64,000 nucleotides of DNA from Liquidambar formosana (taxonomy: Eukaryota; Streptophyta; Magnoliopsida; Saxifragales; Altingiaceae): positions 30,834,371-30,898,370 of the forward strand of contig CM077823.1 of assembly GCA_039720395.1 (NCBI GenBank). The letters run 5' to 3'. A program made the translations under genes and the position numbers. The notes under the pieces were generated by a model that was not told where the DNA came from, searched no databases, and worked only from the letters and a program-made list of their open reading frames with translations. Numbering within the stretch: the first letter of the stretch is position 1; every line of letters starts with the position of its first letter. Positions 11,176 through 23,437 of the stretch are shown here, one piece after another.

Positions 11176-12039
11176 GTTTTCTCTAACTCACTGTTATAGC
11201 ACGTAAAAAGCTAAAAAAAAAAAAAAAAAAGAAAAAGAAAAAGGTAAAAATCTTACGTGAACATGTGGCACACAACAGGGGCCTTCCTCCGTTTTATATA
11301 TAACTAGTTTATAACCTGTGCGTTACACGGGGAAGTTTATAAAAATAAATATTATGAAAAATAAAAATTATATATATATATAGAACTGATCAGGTCAGTA
11401 CGTGTTGATATAAGTTATATAAGTATCATCCATTGGGGGTTGTACCCCTTACATTGGCGCAATGTATCATTTAACCCATTAATGCATGAGGTACAACTCC
11501 CAATGCGGGTGTTGATATAATTTATATCAGCATATGCTTACCCGATCATCATTTTATATATAGATATATAATGCACACTCGTAATGGTAGTTTAGATGGC
11601 AAAGAATTACGGCTTAGGAATCAAGTTTCGAGTTCGTGTCTTCGTTCCCTCATTATCAGATGCATAGACTTGCGAATGGTTTCTACATCATGTGGGATTA
11701 GTTTAGGCTTAACGGTTTGAGATATCTCTTATTTGGTAAAAATGTATTTGAACAATTTTTTAAGCACTTTTATAGTTTTGTAAGTAATTTGTACCATTTT
11801 CTATGCATTTTGACCGTTTCCATATAATGATTCTCTTCTTAATTATAATTTAAAGGCACATGTTAAGGATATTATCAATCAACTTGCTACAAATTTGTAT
11901 ACATGTTTTAAAATGATTACCAATTTCCTTTGTTTGCTATTTAGTTGGGAAGTGAGAGAGGGAGAAAGAAAAGTTTAGAGAGAGAGAGAGAGAGAATGGG
12001 TGAAGCAAAGAGGGAATGAAAAGAAGATAAGAGAACATA
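11176..12039. other. non-coding with a SINE-like segment
   Basis: No gene is seen. From 11580 to about 11760, 'taatggtagtttagatggcaaag', then 'gagttcgtgtctt' and 'catgtgggattagtttagg' resemble the A-box, B-box and tail of a tRNA-derived SINE. Near 11304 'actagtttataacctgtgcgttacacgggg' reads, on the minus strand, as a short hairpin followed by CTAG, which could be a Helitron 3' end but is unproven. Confidence 0.4.
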
Positions 12040-12660
12040 TAGATCTTTTTAATTTTAGGTAATAACATTTGAAGAATTTGATTAAAATAATTTTTTTTTT
12101 TTTTTTTTTTTGTTGAAGACAGATCGGGAGAATTTGAAGATTTCAACATATCGTTTTTTTTTTTTAAGCGTTTTTTCCTCTAACTATCTCTCTTTCTTAT
12201 TATGACTATTTATACTTTTATACGTTCAATTTTTTAGAGAGAAGATAAATAGGTATAAAGAAAACGAATAAATATGATAGTTTACAAAGTTTGGGATGGA
12301 TATTGTATAGTATAAGTTTTTCAATTCTCTCACATAAAAACAAAAAGATATATGATGAATACCAAGTGACAATTTACTTGCATGAAAAAGAGTAGTGAAC
12401 ACCAAAAAAAAAAAGTTTTTCCTCAAAAAACTTTTGTTTGGTATTAAAATAGAAAGTGGTTACTGAAAAAGCAATTTCCTCAAAAGTCATGAAAAGTAAT
12501 CTTTTTGAAAAAATTACGTTTTAGTAACCAACTTTCAATGATAAATTAGTAGTCATTTCATGCATGTATATAGTTAAGTTGTAGCAAGTTGATAGGTTAC
12601 ATCCTTTATTGGTATTAAGTTATAAAAAGATTACTAAAAGGTAATTTATCAAAAAAATTT
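12040..12660 (+). repeat. dispersed repeat R1, forward copy 2
   Basis: It repeats the 3' half of the copy at 10040-11175: 'tttgattaaaataa', 'attatgactatttata', 'gaacaccaa' and the terminal small element 'ttagtaaccaactttcaatg ... ggtattaagttataaaaaga'. Divergence is substantial. Confidence 0.6.
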
Positions 12661-13385
12661 ACTGTTGAACATGTGATTTAAAAAAAAAAACTGACGTATG
12701 ACAGCTACAGGAGGACCATTCCCTCGTTTTAGATATGTATAATAGATAGATAATAGATTTGTTATTAGAGTGAGAATATAACACACAGGGACAGATCGGA
12801 GAGAGAGACAGAGAGAGAGAGTGAGAGTGAGAGTTGGTCTTAGAAAAGCCGACAGAAAAGCTCAGGAAAATCCGAATATGGGCCCGACACAGAATAATTA
12901 TTCCTAAAAAAAAAAAAAACGTAAAAAAAGAAAGGCCAAAAGAGGATGAAGTCATAACCAAGCCAGAGTGGGTCCATTGGGCTTTAGAATCTGTTCCACA
13001 AGTTGTCTTGAGAAAAAGGCCTACAAAAGTAGATTTGGCCGGTTCCTGCGAGTATTCAGGAAGACCCAAAGGAAGGGTTTTCGATTTATTTGAGCCAAAT
13101 CGATCATAAGAGAATACACACCAACACGCAGTTGAAACCAAGATGTCCGTAAATCGTATGCCCTAGTAATCGAGTAAACTCAAGAGCCCAATAAGGTTGA
13201 ACCTAAACTTCGACACCTCCAACTTAGTGAGAGGGTGAAGCCATGGAGCGTTGAGCTGAGAGTGCAGGATTTTCCCATCTATCAGAAGGGTAAAACTACA
13301 AAGGATGTGTCTTCACACTCTTTTGAATTCATGAAATATAAATTTTAAGAAGCATATAACGTTTTGAATTCGATTTCTTACTCCT
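12661..13385. other. non-coding or unassigned region
   Basis: An open frame of 91 codons (12834-13109, +) lies here with a Lys-rich centre, and a 160-codon frame overlaps on the other strand. Neither is recognisable and the A-run within the frame argues against coding. The text 'ccatggagcgttgagctgag' and surrounding bases look like degraded retrotransposon sequence. Confidence 0.3.
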
Positions 13386-13935
13386 TGTTAGGACCAATCA
13401 TCAATTGAATTTATTCTGAGCTCTAATTGGCTTGAAGAAGACAATGACCTTGTCTGAGTTCTAGAAAATTAGTAATGTAGAACAAGTTGCACATAAATTC
13501 ATGGAAGACATGGACCGTTGATTACAAGTCTAAGACAAAGGAGTCCAAAGGAGATAGTTCACAAGGACCGGCCTGGTCGTTCACCATGACCAACTGGCTG
13601 CATTCGTTCACCATGACCAACTGGCTGCATTCGTAGAATGACCGAATGCCCTTTATTAACCAGTCAATTGCCTCACCTAGTTTGTTTTATTTTCAGCTTA
13701 TTATTTATTTTGAATTTCATAATTAGTCGCTATTTTAAGTTTTCCTAGAATTAGTAGAATTTAGTTATTTCATATTCCTTGTTTAATTAGATTCTTTGTA
13801 CTAGATCTTTGTAAAAATAGGTTTGTAATTAACTTTATGGCAGTTCATACTTTACATTACTTTTGATCATTAATAAAATTAATTTCGAGAGTTTTCTTCT
13901 CTATGTTAGGCTATTTACTTTTGTCATACTCATCT
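13386..13935 (+). repeat. LTR-like sequence with a 27-bp tandem duplication
   Basis: The stretch has the composition of a plant retrotransposon LTR: a unique body, then a T-rich part with 'gtaaaaataggtttgtaatt' and 'taataaaattaatttcgag' near the end. A 27-base unit (cgttcaccatgaccaact plus ggctgcatt) occurs twice in tandem at 13578-13604 and 13605-13631. No partner LTR or internal domain is seen, so it may be a solo LTR. Confidence 0.4.
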
Positions 13936-14029
13936 TTAATTTTTTTGCTGTGTCAAATTAGTTAGATTAAAGGTTTAGATACTTAGATCTCTTGAAAATA
14001 ATAATAATAATGAAAAAGAGGGACTTTTT

Positions 14030-14038
14030 GTTTTTTTT

Positions 14039-14069
<31 letters not shown>

Positions 14070-14070
14070 G
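14030..14070. repeat. poly-T to poly-G homopolymer junction
   Basis: A T-run of about 18 bases (after a shorter T-rich stretch) is followed directly by about 21 G. Long G-runs are rare in plant DNA, and the lengths may be unreliable in the assembly. Confidence 0.8.
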
Positions 14071-14071
14071 T

Positions 14072-16620
14072 GTGAAGAAGAAGCTTACGTTAAGCATGTG
14101 ATGTATTTTTGTCCCTAGCTACCGAACATGTGATGTATTTTGTCCCTATCTCATATGTTGCTGCTACATGAAACAACCTATTTTGACCCCAGAAATGAGT
14201 CTAAAACAAAAGGCAAACATGTAAGTTATAGATGGGATTATTATATATGTTATTTAATGCAGTCACATGGTAAGCCGAATTTGTTGAAGTAGCAAAGAAA
14301 ATTATTGGAAGGTCTATTTATAGAGTCGAAGGTCTGTGCACTCTTTTGCATTATAATATGACTTTTGAGAATTAATAGTGAAAAATGGTTTTCTATGTGG
14401 TGAGCCTTTCTTCTTAATTTTTGTATTTCTTTATGTTTAATATTTGTTTTTGCATACAGTGACATTTAAAAGTCTGAGAAGTCATCCAAGGCATGTAGAA
14501 TCCACAACTGTCTTTATTGGCACCCTCGCACAGATACTCATATGTTTTTTAAAACTATTTTTTGTTGAAACACAACCAAATAGATATCATAAACGCCCTC
14601 AAGACTTTTGAACTATTAGACTCTCACTGCTTATCCTCTAACATTAAACCAATTGGTGATTTGTCCATTGTAAAGATTTCTCATATTCACGGTTTTAATC
14701 ATAATAAAATCTCATTGGATGTGGCACAAGTCTATATGGTGTCAGAAATTATTCTTTCAACACAAAAAAAAAAAAAAAAATGTCAAACCATCCCTCATTA
14801 TTATTATTATTATTATGTTTACGTTTATATCAGGAGATTTTAAATGCTTTGCACCTGACTAATCTCTTTAAACACATGCAGTTTCCCCGTCTCACATGCA
14901 CTTGGTAATTATAAGACAAAGTTCAAAGACCTTTTATTTGGTAAGAGATCTTAAGACTACTTGGTCCACCCCTCTAATTTAATGTTCAAACCAAGGGCAG
15001 AGCCTGAAGTCATCTCTAATGGGGGCACTATGCTATGATTTTGTGAAGTGGGAATTGAAGGCTCTAGATTTTTTTAAAAAACACTTACTTTTTTGTAATC
15101 ATTTTCTAATGTAATACCAAAAAAAAGAAATTTATTATTAACTTATTACAAATGGATTGTATATATGCTTAAAATGACTACTATTTTCCCTTTTTTGGCA
15201 TTATGTTGGTAAATAGTCATCAAATGGTAATTTATCCAAAAAAAAAAAAAGTTGTTCGAGGCTAGTGAGACACTTGCCCCCAAAGACCCCCTCTAACCCC
15301 GCCATTGGTTCAAACCATCCCATATTAATTGATGGTTGAATAAATGGATTGATTATATAGGTTAAATAGCACTGCTCTTTAAATTCCTCCATTATTTATT
15401 TTGTGAAGTGGGTTGTATTTAGTATCCCAAATCAATGTTGGAATAATTTTAGATGGTAAAGCTGAAAAGAATCCCCAAACAGGCCACATGTTGCTTGTCA
15501 TTGGCCCAACGAAAGAACCAATAATAATAGAGAATAATCCAACTACCCGAGGACTGTTTGGCGAGAACAGGTGCTCCTCTTCCCCTCACCTCTCCTAACC
15601 CCCAGCTACAGCTAGAGAACTGTTTGGCAAGCTGTCTCTTTATAAATCTCCACTTTTTTTTTATTGCCCTTTTTCTCACTGACTTGCACACCACACCGAA
15701 GCTTTGATCACGTGAATCACCTAAAACATTTAAATCCTTCCTCAAGGGGAACTTTTTGGTGACCGCGCGTCCCACGTGCAAAGCTACCATTTTTGGTTTA
15801 CTGTTTTATCTAATCATTGGAAAAGATGGGTGGTTTTAGATCAGGATCACAAGGCCCAATCAGGATTCAGGGAGGGAGAGGATTTAAAAAAAATAAAAAT
15901 AAAAATAAAAACCAAAAAGGGAAAAAATAAAAAGAAAAGGATAATGGAGAAAAACACCTCAAGCTCATATTCTCAAACACACTCGATTTGACGATTTTAG
16001 CCTAGAAGAGGGACAGATGGATTTAGATCTTTTATTATTATATTTTTAAGAGGCTAGATTTGTGATTTGACGAAGGGAAATGATAAAGAGTTCAAATTTT
16101 TTACTAAAATTTGTTTGGTCCAAGTTACTTACTAGCCTACTTACTAGCTGACTGTGGCATGATTTGATGGTAGATAGGACACACTTCATCATCTAACAAT
16201 GGGAGCATGACCACCCACATCAGTGGGCAAATGAGTTAGACAATGAATCATTATTCTATTTCTAAGAAAACAATAGATAAACGGCTTTGATGTTGAGTTC
16301 TACGAACTCAACATCGTACTAAACTCATTTAAGTTTTTAGATAGGGACTTAGATGGTCGAGATTAAAATAACAAAAAATTGCTATTAAAGTGACCAAATT
16401 AACCTTAATGATAACTTTTTTATTTTTTAATATTGACGGTCCAAAAACCCCCCATCCAATGGCCAAACTCACTCGGCACCAAATCTCGATCCAAACAATA
16501 GAGAGGATAACATTTTTAGAATTTGAGTGAAGCAATTTTTTACTAGCAATGGGCTCACAAAATCCTGGCAAAAAAAGAATTAAACAAATCTCATAGTTGT
16601 TTGGGATCCCCATAATTATT
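14072..16620. other. non-coding upstream region of the intact SCPL gene
   Basis: No gene is recognised. The region contains a copy of the small R1-associated element at 15085-15240 ('tgtaatcattttctaatgtaatacc' and its inverted partner), a (TTA)n run near 14800 and A-rich stretches. Short open frames here have no recognisable features. Confidence 0.5.
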
Positions 16621-16694
16621 ACAGCTCAGAGTTTAGCCCACAATAAAGTCAAATCCATGAACTTTCACGAAGTCTCACACACACTGTGCCCTTG

Positions 16695-16704
16695 TTATAT
16701 AAAA
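16695..16704 (+). promoter_or_regulatory. TATA box of the intact SCPL gene
   Basis: TTATATAAAA lies 55 bases before the start codon. With a usual spacing of about 30 bases to the transcription start, it predicts a short leader of roughly 25-30 bases. Confidence 0.6.
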
Positions 16705-16758
16705 CCCTCATATATCCACCATTTCCAGCAAGTGCCTTTAGAAGCAAGAAGATTAGAA

Positions 16759-19700
16759 ATGGCAGCACACAAAGCTATTCCAAAGCAGCTTCCAACAAAG
16801 TTAATCAACTCCAACAGATTCCTTATGTGGGTTTACATGCATTTGCTGCTTCTACTAATTCTCTCAGCTGATACAGTCTTCTCTGGTTCAATTGTCAAGT
16901 ATCTTCCTGGCTACGACGGTGAACTTCCTTTCAAGCTGGAAACTGGGTTAGTGTTTTGCTTGCTTCCCCTTTTTTTTTTTTTTGGTTTTTTGTTTCCTCC
17001 TCCTCCTCCTCCCACAGTCCCACTGACTGTTTTGCGGTGGTTCTTCGTTTTGAGTTCAAAATGGCGATGGCCCTGATTCGGTATACTGGGTTTTCATTTT
17101 TTTTTCAGTTACATAAGCGTTGATGATTCTGAACTATTCTACTATTTCATTGAGTCGCAAGGAAACCCCAAGAAAGACCCTCTTTTTCTTTGGCTCACTG
17201 GAGGCCCAGGATGTTCTTCTTTCAATGGACTCATTTATGAGATCGGTATATTTCTCTTCTTTCCATGGTGCCTTTGACCACCTCAATATTATTCTCTCAT
17301 CTTACTTTTTATTTATTTCATTTTCTTTTCGGCATGGTGATTATAAATAGGCAAGACGTTATGTGGTCGGTCACAAAGCCTTTTCTTTTCTTACCTTGCT
17401 TTTAAGGCCAAGCAAACTATGTTATGAGACTGTAAGGGTACGAAGTTCAAGTGATAAAAGATCACACTTCAAGAATCACGGGTGAATTATTTTGGGCCTC
17501 AAAATTCGAGAGTCAAATTTCAAATGATTGACTTATGCTTTAATTTCTAACACATTTATCAAGAGCCGATCAATTTGCCACAAGGCTAACCCGTAATACT
17601 AATGAGATATGACACTTAGCGTGGCCAATAACGCTGGGTTACTTTGTATAATTGTATCGATTGCATGCGCCCTTCAAGTTAGTGACAATCGGTGTTCACG
17701 ATTTAAACCGATATCAGTGATAATGTAGACCGATGGATGATGGTTTGCTGAGGAGACACGCGTCAACTGATGATTGAATGGTGGTGCACCCACCTACGTG
17801 TCAATTTTGATGACCAATTGGTAGTCTTGCTGCACATATACCTTCCATTCTCTGGCTAATTAATTAGGTAGCAACTCGTTATAATTACCAACTTTGCCAA
17901 GAAGAATGGTAAGGAGGTGAGGAATTTTTTTCTTCAAAAATCATTTATTGATGAACACATATGACCATTTTATTCAAAAGAAAGCAAAAATAAAAAATGT
18001 TATCCCTTAAAAATGGTCCCTCCCAATCCTAAATTTGAGGAGAAATTTTACTTTATTTTTCTTTTTTTTTTTCGGTTTGACCTTTTATAGCCCCTTCTTT
18101 TTTGTTCTAATTTCTAAAATGGGCAGGTAATTCAAGCCCATTCAAGGCTGAACAGGAGCCTTTTTAACAAGGTTTTAATCGGAATGAGTCAAATTTTATG
18201 AGGAATTTGACATTTTGACAAGTTATATCTGTAATTCTAGTCATTCTTAGTTTCGTTAATAGTTATTTACAAGAAAGTTAATAGTCATTTGTATTGAACT
18301 GTAATTATTTACTCGTAGCCGGATCTATCTGTAATTCCTCCTCTTTTTAATAAGGCCTTAGTTATGGCCGAACAAGGACTCCAAATTTAAATCCATTAAT
18401 GAAATGAGCAAAGACACTTAGTTGTGGAGTTATTAAACCTTGATGGGAATAAAACCTAAAACACCCCTAATCGTTTTTATAAAAAAAAAAATACTCATTT
18501 TCTGGAACACACGTGTCATGGACCCATTAATTGAAAGTAAAACGAAAATTTTTAATAAGCTTTATTATGCTTGATTGACAAAATATCTTTCTTTCTTTCA
18601 TTTTTTTTTTTTTTTCCCTCAATTGAAATGAGAAGTTTTTGTTATCACCAAAAGCCTCATAAATATTTTTACCCTTATTTGACTTGTTGTGCCCAAGGTG
18701 GGAAATATTGGAGCTATTGGCCAGTTCTACTCCTTTCAGTGGTTCCCCGGCCACTTCCCCTGCGGGTGGTTTAGTGAACAGATTCATTTAAATATTTTTG
18801 TCATTAGGAAGAATTGAACATAGTCTGTCACTAGGTAGAGTGACTTCCCTTATTAGAAACAGCCTTAATATATTTTATATCTTGGTGCAGGTCCAATGGA
18901 ATTTGATATCAATGACTACTATGGGGGCTTACCAAAATTGTCGTATTACCAATATGCATGGACAAAGGTGCCTTGTTTTACTACACTGCTTTGGTTACTT
19001 CAATTTTTTATTTTTTATTTTTATTTTTACAATGGTTGTGAAATTGTGGTTATGATTTTCCAGTCAGCCAGCATAATATTTCTAGATGCACCTGTTGGAA
19101 CCGGTTTCTCCTATGCAAGAACATCGGAAGGATGGCCAACCTCAGACTCAAGTTCAGCAGAACAATCCTATCAGTTCCTCAGGAAGGTGAGTGAAACTAG
19201 AAGGAAGAAGAGGTCACTGAGCACTAAAATTTATTTCATGTTTTTGGGTTGAGAAAAGAATTTCATAACAAATGCCACATATAACCAAAGACATCATTTT
19301 GAACAACTTTATAGAAAATTTTTCAAAAATCTATCATTTAAATAGACATTTTAGCCATTTATGAAACAAATACTACAAATGGCCAAAAATTTCATTTAAA
19401 CGAAATATTTTGGAAAAATTTTATTCTACGAAGTTATTCAAAATGATGTTTTCTAATAGATAGCGCATTCTATTTTTATAAAAACTTTTTATATTTTTCA
19501 TAAAATCATGAAATGTAAAATAAGTGGGAAATGAAAAACAAGTATCCAGATGCCAATAGAAGCCCCCATAACCAAATTGGCCACCATGGGTGACTAACTA
19601 AAAGCATGTCCAATGGGCTCCTCATTTAGTCTCCTTTCGCCATTTATTATAAAGAGGAAGAGGAAGACCTGAATTTTTGCACTCCAGTGGGTTTCTTATT

Positions 19701-21840
19701 AGGCTCTCCAAAACATGGAGACTCTAATGACCCCCCAAAATAGAGTTCCGTATTTCAAATTTATATTAAACTCGGATGTAAACTATCTTCTTTCTCTTGA
19801 AAGGGAAAAACCAATCATTTATATTTAAAATTTTGGTAGTTCATTTGACTAGCAAAGAAATAGGGAGCCGTGTTCAAGTCCTCTTCACTTTGATAGGGAG
19901 CTCCTTATTTTTAAAAAGGTCATTGTTTTTTCTCTCCAAAATAAGGAAAGAATAAGAATCCCAACCTTAGGGGTAGCTCAGTTGGTAAGAGACTACGCTT
20001 CAAGAAACAAAAGTCTTGAGTTCGACTTACTGAACCCATCACCCACACAAGATTTCATGGTTTCTCATAAATCTTAGACTTACCTCGTCCAAATGGATTG
20101 TAAAATCTTATATGGGCTTGGGGTTTTGCCTGAAGGCTTCCTTATCATAAAAAAAAAAATGGAAAAAAAAAAAAGGAATAAGGAACCTATTAATGATGCT
20201 CTATTTGGGTGTGTGGGAGAGGGGGAAGGAGGGGCAGGGGGCTGTTAAAACTCAAAAGTGAGAGATTATTATTGGGTCTTGTATCACCATGACTGAATGC
20301 TGATGGGTTACATCATGGTCTTCTTATTTGAACACATTAACACCGTTGGGAATCCAACAAACCCAAATGCCACCAATATTTAAGCCATGCGACGGGAAAT
20401 TTGTTCATGAAGAAAGTTAATTTTCCGATTTATATTTTGCAGTGGTTGGACGAGCACACAGAATACCTCCCAGTTCAACTATTCATTGGTGGAGATTCTT
20501 ATTCAGGGATAACTGTCCCACTAGTCACCCAAAAAGTATTAGTAGGTAACTTATTTTTCCATGACCATTTTTTCTCCCTTTTTTTGGCTGAGATTATTTT
20601 TCAATTACCACTAGTATTTGTTTTTGAACTCGAAATTTGTTCATTTGAATCAAGTCCTCTTTTGCTCCAACTCATGAAGCTCTGTTTTTTGGGTATTTGG
20701 ACTAACAGGCATACAAACTAATGTCAAGCCACGCATGAATCTGAAGGTACATACTCTAATATAGAACTTCAAAGACTTCACTAGTCATACCAGCTTCTGT
20801 CTTATGATTTTTGATTTTATAAATTGAAGGTTCTTTGAAATGGTTTCAGGGGTATTTGCTGGGGAGCCCACGAACAGATTCAATTATTGACGAAAATTCA
20901 AAAATAGTATTTGCTCACCGAATGGCACTTATATCAGATGAGCTTTATGCGGTGATTATTCAAAGCCTCGATCCTCTTGTTAATGCCATATAATTTCAGG
21001 CTTCACAACCAAAGAAAAAAAAATGATTGTAAAGTTTGTGGGATGATTTCTGGTTTTTTCCAGTTTGCCAAGAACAGTTGCAACGAGAACTATGTGAACG
21101 TAGATCCATCCAATACACAATGCGTAACAGCTCTTGCAGATATCGAACATGTGAGACATTATTTAGTTTTCAGAATCTACTACACAAATTTATCTACCAC
21201 ACAAGTTTCCTTTTCAAAGTTGTGAAATGCACAGAGGATGAGTGACGGTTTAAATTTGCAGTGCGTCAAAGATCTATTTCGTAATGATATTCTGGAACCC
21301 AAGTGTACTTTCGCATCCCCAGAAGCCAGCGAAGAAGGAGGCCGAAGATCTCTACAAGAGCATCCTAAAGACTTCATCCTTTCACCCCCAAAAATTACAG
21401 AATATTGGTGCCGGGTAAAACTCCACCCCAACTCCTCTGCCTCTTCTCTCTCTTTGAAATTTCTTGAAATATATACATGACTATACAAGTTACTGGTTTA
21501 TTCATTTTGGCAGACCTTTAATTATGCACTCTCCTACATGTGGTCAAATGATGACAGAGTCCAAGATGCTTTACACGTCCGAAAGGTATGTAAATTCCAA
21601 AAAATAATGATATTCCGATTCCATATAGATTAATCTGAAAATATTTTCTTATTGATGATCACAACCAGGGAACTGTACTAGATTGGAAGAGGTGCAACAA
21701 GAGCTTATCATACACAAAAGATGTCCTCAGTGTTGTTGATGTCCATCGAAACCTTAGCGGGGCAGGCTTAGAAGTTCTGGTGGAGAGGTAATTATTTGTA
21801 ACTTTTTGCTCTCTTAACTATTTCGCTGCACCTGTGAGGG

Positions 21841-21882
<42 letters not shown>

Positions 21883-22854
21883 CAAAGATACAATTAAAAG
21901 GTAATCAAGATATAGAATCAAATAAAGAATGCGCGAGTCGCTAACAAAATCAAAAGGTACACATCCACTTTAACATATTATGTACCACCATGACATATAT
22001 GAGTTGAATAATTTGAAACTTTGAACTTGAGATGGGTTGGTAACAGTGGGAAAAATGGTCCATATTGTCATTTGAAGCAAAAGGTCGACATCGAAAGAGC
22101 TGGCCCTTTCTCATGTTACAAGCTGCATAATTCCTGAGTGTGTGAATCCCTTGGAGGAACGAAAACCTGCAGTTCTAGGATTACTCAAGAAATATGTGAG
22201 TCTATGAGGGAAGCCTACGACACCACCAACAATTATTGCCAATACCAAAATTTTGAATGAAATTCATTACTCCAGGATATAGGTCTAAATAGCAACCCAA
22301 AACATACTAAAAGAGAAGCAAACATGGTTTACCTCAACCATTTTTTACAGAGAGAGAGAGAGAGAGAGAGTAATAACTACTATAATTTTGCTCATCAATA
22401 TAATTTCTCTTCCCGCAGTGGCGATCGTGACATGGTGGTACCATTCGTGGGTACAGAAAAATGGATAAAGTCTCTCAATTTGACTATTGTCAATGATTGG
22501 CGACCATGGTTTGTCGACGGTCAAATAGCAGGGTGGGTTATTTCATGCAATCTTATTAGTTTTCAGCTAAAATTTGTTTCTCTTTCAGCGAAAATCCCAT
22601 CTCTTATTTTTCGCCGCTTGTTTAATGAATGTAGATATACAAGAAAATATTCAGAACATGGGTATCGTCTGACATTTGCGACTGTAAAGGCAAGAAAAAC
22701 CACTTTCTTAATTTTCCCCATTAATTTGATCTACAAATTAGATATAATTTAACATTTTGGCTTGTAACAGGGTGGGGGTCACACTGCTCCAGAGTATTAT
22801 CGTAGGGAATGCTACGAAATGTTTGAAAGGTGGATTCATTACTATCCTGTCTAG
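16759..22854 (+). CDS. serine carboxypeptidase-like protein, intact (SCPL copy 2)
   Basis: Fourteen exons: 16759-16946, 17109-17245, 18891-18967, 19064-19186, 20443-20545, 20709-20746, 20850-20951, 21064-21150, 21262-21414, 21514-21585, 21669-21787, 22419-22532, 22635-22689 and 22771-22854. They join in phase to 483 residues, the usual length for plant SCPL proteins (peptidase family S10, alpha/beta hydrolase fold). A hydrophobic stretch at about residues 21-42 is a likely signal peptide; the mature part begins near [15 protein letters not shown]. Triad: Ser194 in GDSYSG, Asp404 in GDRDMVVPF, His460 in GGGHTAPEY. The LTGGPGCSS box supplies the oxyanion region. The motifs fit clade IA, whose characterised members are vacuolar acyltransferases using 1-O-glucose esters (sinapoylglucose-type donors); that this one is an acyltransferase rather than a peptidase is inference. 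All introns are GT-AG except the last (22690-22770), which has a GC donor. This is the only complete SCPL gene here. Confidence 0.93.
19278..19590. mobile_element. intron-4 segment unique to copy 2, containing a MITE-like inverted repeat
   Basis: Copy 1 reads straight through 'aatgccaccatggg', whereas copy 2 has about 310 extra bases between two GCCAC words. Inside it, 'catcattttgaacaactttatag' (about 19290) pairs with 'cgaagttattcaaaatgatg' (about 19430) as an inverted repeat. Either an element inserted here after the duplication, with a 5-bp duplication, or copy 1 lost it by deletion between the two GCCAC words. Confidence 0.55.
19969..20160 (+). repeat. tRNA-derived SINE in intron 4 of the intact SCPL gene
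   Basis: The head 'ggggtagctcagttggtaag' contains a clear Pol III A-box, and 'cttgagttcgactt' a B-box, 35-40 bases later as in a tRNA. A unique body and an A-rich end at about 20147-20175 follow. It is orthologous in position to the SINE at 5353 and is the better preserved of the two. Confidence 0.7.
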
Positions 22855-22968
22855 TCAATTGTTGCAGTATCAAATCAGCTCGGCGGTTCTACCACATTTA
22901 GCTAGCTTCTTGTGTATCATAATCTTTTTGTGCTTTATTCATGTATTTGAAACAATGTTGAAGTTCAA

Positions 22969-22974
22969 AATAAA
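22969..22974 (+). terminator. polyadenylation signal of the intact SCPL gene
   Basis: AATAAA lies 115 bases after the stop codon. The same hexamer is kept at the matching place in copy 1. It is the best candidate in the 3' flank. Confidence 0.45.
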
Positions 22975-23285
22975 GGTACATGATGAGCATAATAGTATGA
23001 TCCACATGAAGATGTCATAGAAATAAAATTGATTAGGCCACTACACACATTGCATGTTTATGACTGTGAACTTCAAACAAATTTGTTGGTTTTTTCACAA
23101 GCTAATCCACAAACCATGGAACAACAAAATAATGCTTTTGGGTTTTTGAGTTTTTCTATTCCAAGAACTCAGAATCTATGTTTTTTTATAGAGTATATAA
23201 GGAAGTGTACAAAGTATAAGAAAGTGAAGGACAATTGGGAACAAAGGTCTTCTATAGTTGTAACAGTATTATTTTATCATCTCTT

Positions 23286-23437
23286 AAAGGTGAGTTTGGA
23301 TGAAGGATTTGGAAGAGGGATTTGGACTAAGATGAGATTTCAAACCTCATTCACTGCTACTGCTACCACTATAATTTGGCATTAAAATCCCATCTTAGCT
23401 CAAATCCCTTTTGTAAATCCCTCATCCAAAAGCACTA
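23286..23437. mobile_element. short MITE (inverted repeat)
   Basis: 'gtgagtttggatgaaggatttgg' at the left pairs with 'aaatccctcatccaaaagcact' at the right, with further pairing inward (gggatttg / caaatccc). About 150 bases long and non-coding, it lies in the 3' flank of the SCPL gene. The ends resemble hAT-type MITEs, but a clean target duplication was not found. Confidence 0.6.

Larger units (their letters stand above)
18434..23034 (+). repeat. segmental duplication, copy 2 (SCPL exons 3-14)
   Basis: Collinear with 4128-8362; exons and most introns are nearly identical by eye. It differs by an extra segment in intron 4 (about 19278-19590) and by different A-run lengths. Because this copy is embedded in a complete gene, it is likely the source and 4128-8362 the derivative. 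Confidence 0.9.

Noticed and set aside
11295..11335. Helitron 3' end on the minus strand (hairpin then CTAG next to T)
   Set aside because: The hairpin is imperfect, no matching 5' TC end or helicase was found, and short motifs like this occur by chance.
12659..13141. 160-codon minus-strand frame
   Set aside because: Contains Ser-Leu repeats from the GA-rich DNA and Phe runs from A-tracts; no known motif.
18699..18780. An extra SCPL exon ('ggtgggaaatattggagctattgg...') present in both copies
   Set aside because: Exon 2 already joins to exon 3 in phase and as in the family (EIG|P); this block would break the alignment, so it is intron sequence.
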